Assembly (NCBI GenBank): GCA_021779795.1
Contig: JAJXZZ010000166.1
Coordinates: 1-7,124, forward strand
Direction: 5' to 3'
Length of the DNA stretch: 7,124 bases
Source: Acidobacteriota bacterium
GTDB taxonomy: Bacteria; Acidobacteriota; Vicinamibacteria; Vicinamibacterales; Fen-181
Part shown: one piece after another, positions 5,342 to 7,124 of the stretch
Position numbering within the stretch: position 1 is the stretch's first letter
How the letters are laid out: each line of letters starts with the position of its first letter
Notes under the pieces: generated by a model
Databases searched by the model: none
The model's input: only the letters and a program-made list of their open reading frames with translations
What the model was told of the DNA's origin: nothing
Position numbers and translations under genes: made by a program

Positions 5342-6364
5342 CTAGGCTTCGGCGGTCTCGCGCACGAGCCCCATCTCCTTGCGCAGCCGGTCTTCGATCG
5401 CCTGCGCCGTCTCGGCGTTGTCGCGCAGGAACTGCTTCGCGTTCTCGCGCCCCTGGCCGAGCCGCTCGCCGTTGTAGGCGAACCAGGTGCCGCTCTTGTC
5501 GACGATCTTGCGCTCGACGGCGAGGTCGAGCAGGTCGCCCTCCCTCGAGATCCCCTCGCCGTACAGGATGTCGAACTCCGCCTCGCGGAACGGCGGCGCC
5601 ACCTTGTTCTTGACCACCTTCACGCGCGTGCGGCCGCCGATGATGGTGTCGCCGTCCTTGATGCTCGCGATGCGGCGGATGTCCACCCGCACCGAGGCAT
5701 AGAACTTGAGCGCGCGGCCGCCGGTCGTCGTCTCGGGGTTGCCGAACATCACGCCGATCTTCTCGCGCAGCTGGTTGATGAACACCAGGCAGGTCTTCGA
5801 CTTCGACACGACGCCGGTGAGCTTGCGCAGCGCCTGCGACATCAGCCGGGCTTGCAGGCCCATCTGCGCCTCGCCCATCTCGCCTTCGATCTCGGCCCGC
5901 GGCACGAGCGCCGCCACCGAGTCGACCACGACGACGTCCACGCCGCCCGAGCGCACCAGCACCTCGACGATCTCGAGCGCCTGCTCGCCGTTGTCCGGCT
6001 GCGAGACGAGCAGGTTGTCGATGTCCACGCCCAGCTTCTTGGCGTACGTGGCGTCGAGCGCGTGTTCGGCGTCCACGAACGCGGCCATCCCGCCGAGCTT
6101 CTGGGCCTGCGCGATGACCTGCAACGCGAGCGTGGTCTTGCCCGACGACTCGGGGCCGAAGATCTCGATGACGCGGCCGCGGGGCACGCCGCCGATGCCG
6201 AGGGCGAAGTCGAGGCTGATCGAGCCGGTGGGAATGGCCTCGACCCCGGGCACGGCACCCCGGGTGCCCAGCCGCATGATCGAACCCTTGCCGAACTGTT
6301 TCTCGATCTGGCTCACGGCCACGTCCAGTGCCTTGCTGCGTTCGTTGCGGTCGTCGGCGGGCAT
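5342..6364 (-). CDS. recA: RecA recombinase
   Basis: A 340-residue RecA, the ATP-dependent filament protein that pairs homologous DNA and, where a LexA system exists, stimulates LexA cleavage. Visible elements: N-terminal KALDVAVSQIEKQFGKGSIM (11-30), Walker A GPESSGKT (70-77), catalytic E100 in VDAEHALD, Walker B VVVVD (144-148), loop L1 around EGEMGEAQMG (160-169), NQLREKIGVMFGNPETTTGG (197-216) leading into loop L2, KVVKNKVAPPF (249-259), and an acidic tail ending in ETAEA. Length and motifs are normal, with no intein or frameshift. A GTG at 6388 would lengthen the protein by 8 residues. ATG 6364 has AGAGGAG (6370-6376) 5 bases upstream and gives a typical RecA N-terminus, so I chose it. 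PAP2 and LOG genes follow in the same apparent operon instead of recX. Confidence 0.99.
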   Translation of the reverse strand: MPADDRNERSKALDVAVSQIEKQFGKGSIMRLGTRGAVPGVEAIPTGSISLDFALGIGGVPRGRVIEIFGPESSGKTTLALQVIAQAQKLGGMAAFVDAEHALDATYAKKLGVDIDNLLVSQPDNGEQALEIVEVLVRSGGVDVVVVDSVAALVPRAEIEGEMGEAQMGLQARLMSQALRKLTGVVSKSKTCLVFINQLREKIGVMFGNPETTTGGRALKFYASVRVDIRRIASIKDGDTIIGGRTRVKVVKNKVAPPFREAEFDILYGEGISREGDLLDLAVERKIVDKSGTWFAYNGERLGQGRENAKQFLRDNAETAQAIEDRLRKEMGLVRETAEA

Positions 6365-6400
6365 CTGCGCTCCTCTCTGATGTGTCACCCGAGCTACGGC

Positions 6401-6430
6401 ATTCTAGGGGCGTGCCGGCTCGAAAGTCAA
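6401..6430 (-). promoter_or_regulatory. recA promoter, sigma-70 type
   Basis: On the minus strand TTGACT (6430-6425) and TAGAAT (6406-6401) are separated by 18 bases; each hexamer has one mismatch to consensus. Transcription would start near 6394, leaving a leader of about 30 bases that carries the AGAGGAG ribosome-binding site. Upstream, 6440-6485 is clearly richer in A and T than the rest of the window and could help polymerase binding. I see no standard LexA palindrome of the E. coli or Bacillus type, but a direct repeat overlaps the -35 box (listed separately). Confidence 0.7.
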
Positions 6431-6437
6431 GCGAAAG
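6421..6437 (-). repeat. Direct repeat CTTTCG-N5-CTTTCG over the recA -35 box
   Basis: CTTTCG occurs on the minus strand at 6437-6432 and again at 6426-6421, exactly 11 bases apart, about one helical turn. The second copy overlaps the -35 hexamer at 6430-6425. It can be written TTTC-N7-TTTC, which has the layout of the alphaproteobacterial LexA site GTTC-N7-GTTC. The repeat is directly seen; a role as a repressor site for SOS control is inference. Confidence 0.4.
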
Positions 6438-6597
6438 GTCGTGTCGTATGAGGGCTAAGAATCAATGAAATCAAATGGTTATGGGCATGATGACTTTCGC
6501 CGTCGCGTGGGGGCGACCAGCCGGTCCGGCAGAATCTCCACTTTCGAGGGCCGCCCGGTGAGCACCATCTGCGCCGCCGCCATGCGCCGCCGGCGTC

Positions 6598-6900
6598 TCA
6601 GGCGCGGCCGGTCCGCCCCTCCACCTTCATCCGGCGCACGGTGTCGGCGCCGAGCAGGTCCTGCAGGCGCGACAAGATGACCTCCTGGGACCTCTTCAGT
6701 TCGCGGCGCCAGGCCGGCGCCGTCGCCGAGACGGCGAGCGTCCCGTCGCCGGCCAGCGCCACGCTGGTCGCGCGCGCGATCGCCGGCCCGACGGCCAGCC
6801 GCCATGCCGCCTCGACCTTGCCGGGCGACATCGGGGCGTGGCGGAGCAGGGTGCGCATCACCGAGGGGATTGCCGCGGTCAGTCGTTCCACAGGGTTCAC
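6598..6900 (-). CDS. DciA-like protein (DUF721)
   Basis: A 100-residue DUF721 protein. DciA members are the widespread bacterial helicase operators that help load the replicative helicase DnaB when no DnaC or DnaI is present. The core pattern is seen at about 30-92: AWRLAVGPAIARAT, then a G-x-L-x-V strand (DGTLAVSA), PAWRRELKRSQ with the family's Trp and basic helix, then ILSRLQDLLGADTVRRMKV. There is little outside the domain, so this is a short member with a basic tail. The start is GTG at 6900 with a weak GTGAG (6906-6910) 5 bases upstream; a GTG three codons later is possible. The DUF2007 gene ends 55 bases upstream. Downstream there are 233 bases before the recA start, with no clear terminator or convincing gene. 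The family is clear; the helicase role is taken from characterised DciA proteins. Confidence 0.87.
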   Translation of the reverse strand: MNPVERLTAAIPSVMRTLLRHAPMSPGKVEAAWRLAVGPAIARATSVALAGDGTLAVSATAPAWRRELKRSQEVILSRLQDLLGADTVRRMKVEGRTGRA

Positions 6901-6955
6901 ATTGTCTCACGGCTGGGCGGCGGCGTTGGCCGGTCGCCGCGGACCGCAGCCGATC

Positions 6956-7124
6956 TCAGCCGGCGTCGTCGGGAGAGTCGTCGACTCCATCGCCCGCCTG
7001 TTCCATCGCCGACAGGATCTGTTGAGCCCGGTCCAGGTCGGATTCGCGCACCAGCACGCGCGCGCCGCCGAAGACGGTTTCGGCGCCAGGTTCGAGGCCG
7101 AGGAGGTGTTCGTCAGGGAGAAAC
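6956..7124 (-). CDS. DUF2007-type putative signal-transducing protein (5' partial)
   Basis: The last 55 residues of a protein running off the right edge and ending in TGA at 6956-6958. The visible part, FLPDEHLLG, then TVFGGARVLV, then ESDLDRAQQIL, fits the C-terminal half of the small DUF2007 domain, in which an E-H-x-L-G segment is followed by a G-G-x-x-x-L-V strand and an acidic helix of the D-x-x-x-A-x-x-I-L type. An acidic tail of about 18 residues rich in Asp and Gly follows. DUF2007 proteins are small, of unknown function, and resemble PII-like/ACT folds. The start lies outside the window. Confidence 0.72.
   Translation of the reverse strand, partial: FLPDEHLLGLEPGAETVFGGARVLVRESDLDRAQQILSAMEQAGDGVDDSPDDAG

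Noticed and set aside
5303..6451. Long plus-strand frame across recA
   Set aside because: Antisense to an unambiguous RecA, His/Leu/Asp-rich without motifs.
6479..6910. Minus-strand 143-codon frame overlapping the DciA-like gene
   Set aside because: It shadows the DUF721 gene in another frame and has a motif-free Arg/Gly-rich product.
1..7124. CRISPR array, insertion sequence, toxin-antitoxin or defence system
   Set aside because: No spaced repeats, transposase or nuclease motifs, or terminal inverted repeats were seen; all sizeable genes belong to known housekeeping families.

Overview
This window is a compact, very GC-rich bacterial chromosomal segment. It carries housekeeping genes and no sign of phage, insertion sequences, CRISPR or recent transfer. 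The RecA, the two-domain exported FKBP and the overall composition would suit an Acidobacteriota-like soil bacterium, but that is inference from general resemblance. I found no undescribed multi-gene system. The most unusual gene is a stripped-down, divergent pyruvate-kinase-like protein.

Layout. On the plus strand, bases 1-69 hold the last codons of a gene that starts outside the window, followed closely by a HAD-superfamily hydrolase (98-886). Everything after that is on the minus strand. Read in the direction of transcription, from the right edge leftwards, the order is: a DUF2007 gene cut by the edge (6956-7124), a DciA-like DUF721 protein (6598-6900), an intergenic region with the recA promoter, recA (5342-6364), a PAP2 membrane phosphatase (4814-5338), a LOG-family nucleotide hydrolase (4239-4817), tRNA-Phe(GAA) (4144-4219), a YbdL-like methionine aminotransferase (2891-4048), an exported two-domain FKBP isomerase (1988-2836), a terminator-like hairpin (1915-1953) and the pyruvate-kinase-like gene (909-1892). 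The last converges on the HAD gene.

How they fit together. recA, the PAP2 gene and the LOG gene are packed with a 3-base gap and a 4-base overlap, so they are probably one transcript from the promoter upstream of recA. The tRNA has its own candidate promoter inside the end of the LOG gene. That promoter has the same -10 hexamer (TAGAAT) and the same 18-base spacer as the recA promoter. The aminotransferase and FKBP genes may be co-transcribed. DciA (helicase loading) and RecA (recombination and repair) share a DNA-maintenance theme; the other neighbours look like ordinary genome packing.

Start sites. For four genes the longest reading frame is probably not the real protein. Shine-Dalgarno sequences place the starts of recA (6364), the aminotransferase (4048) and the FKBP (2836) downstream of the longest option. 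The hairpin argues the same for the pyruvate-kinase-like gene (1892).
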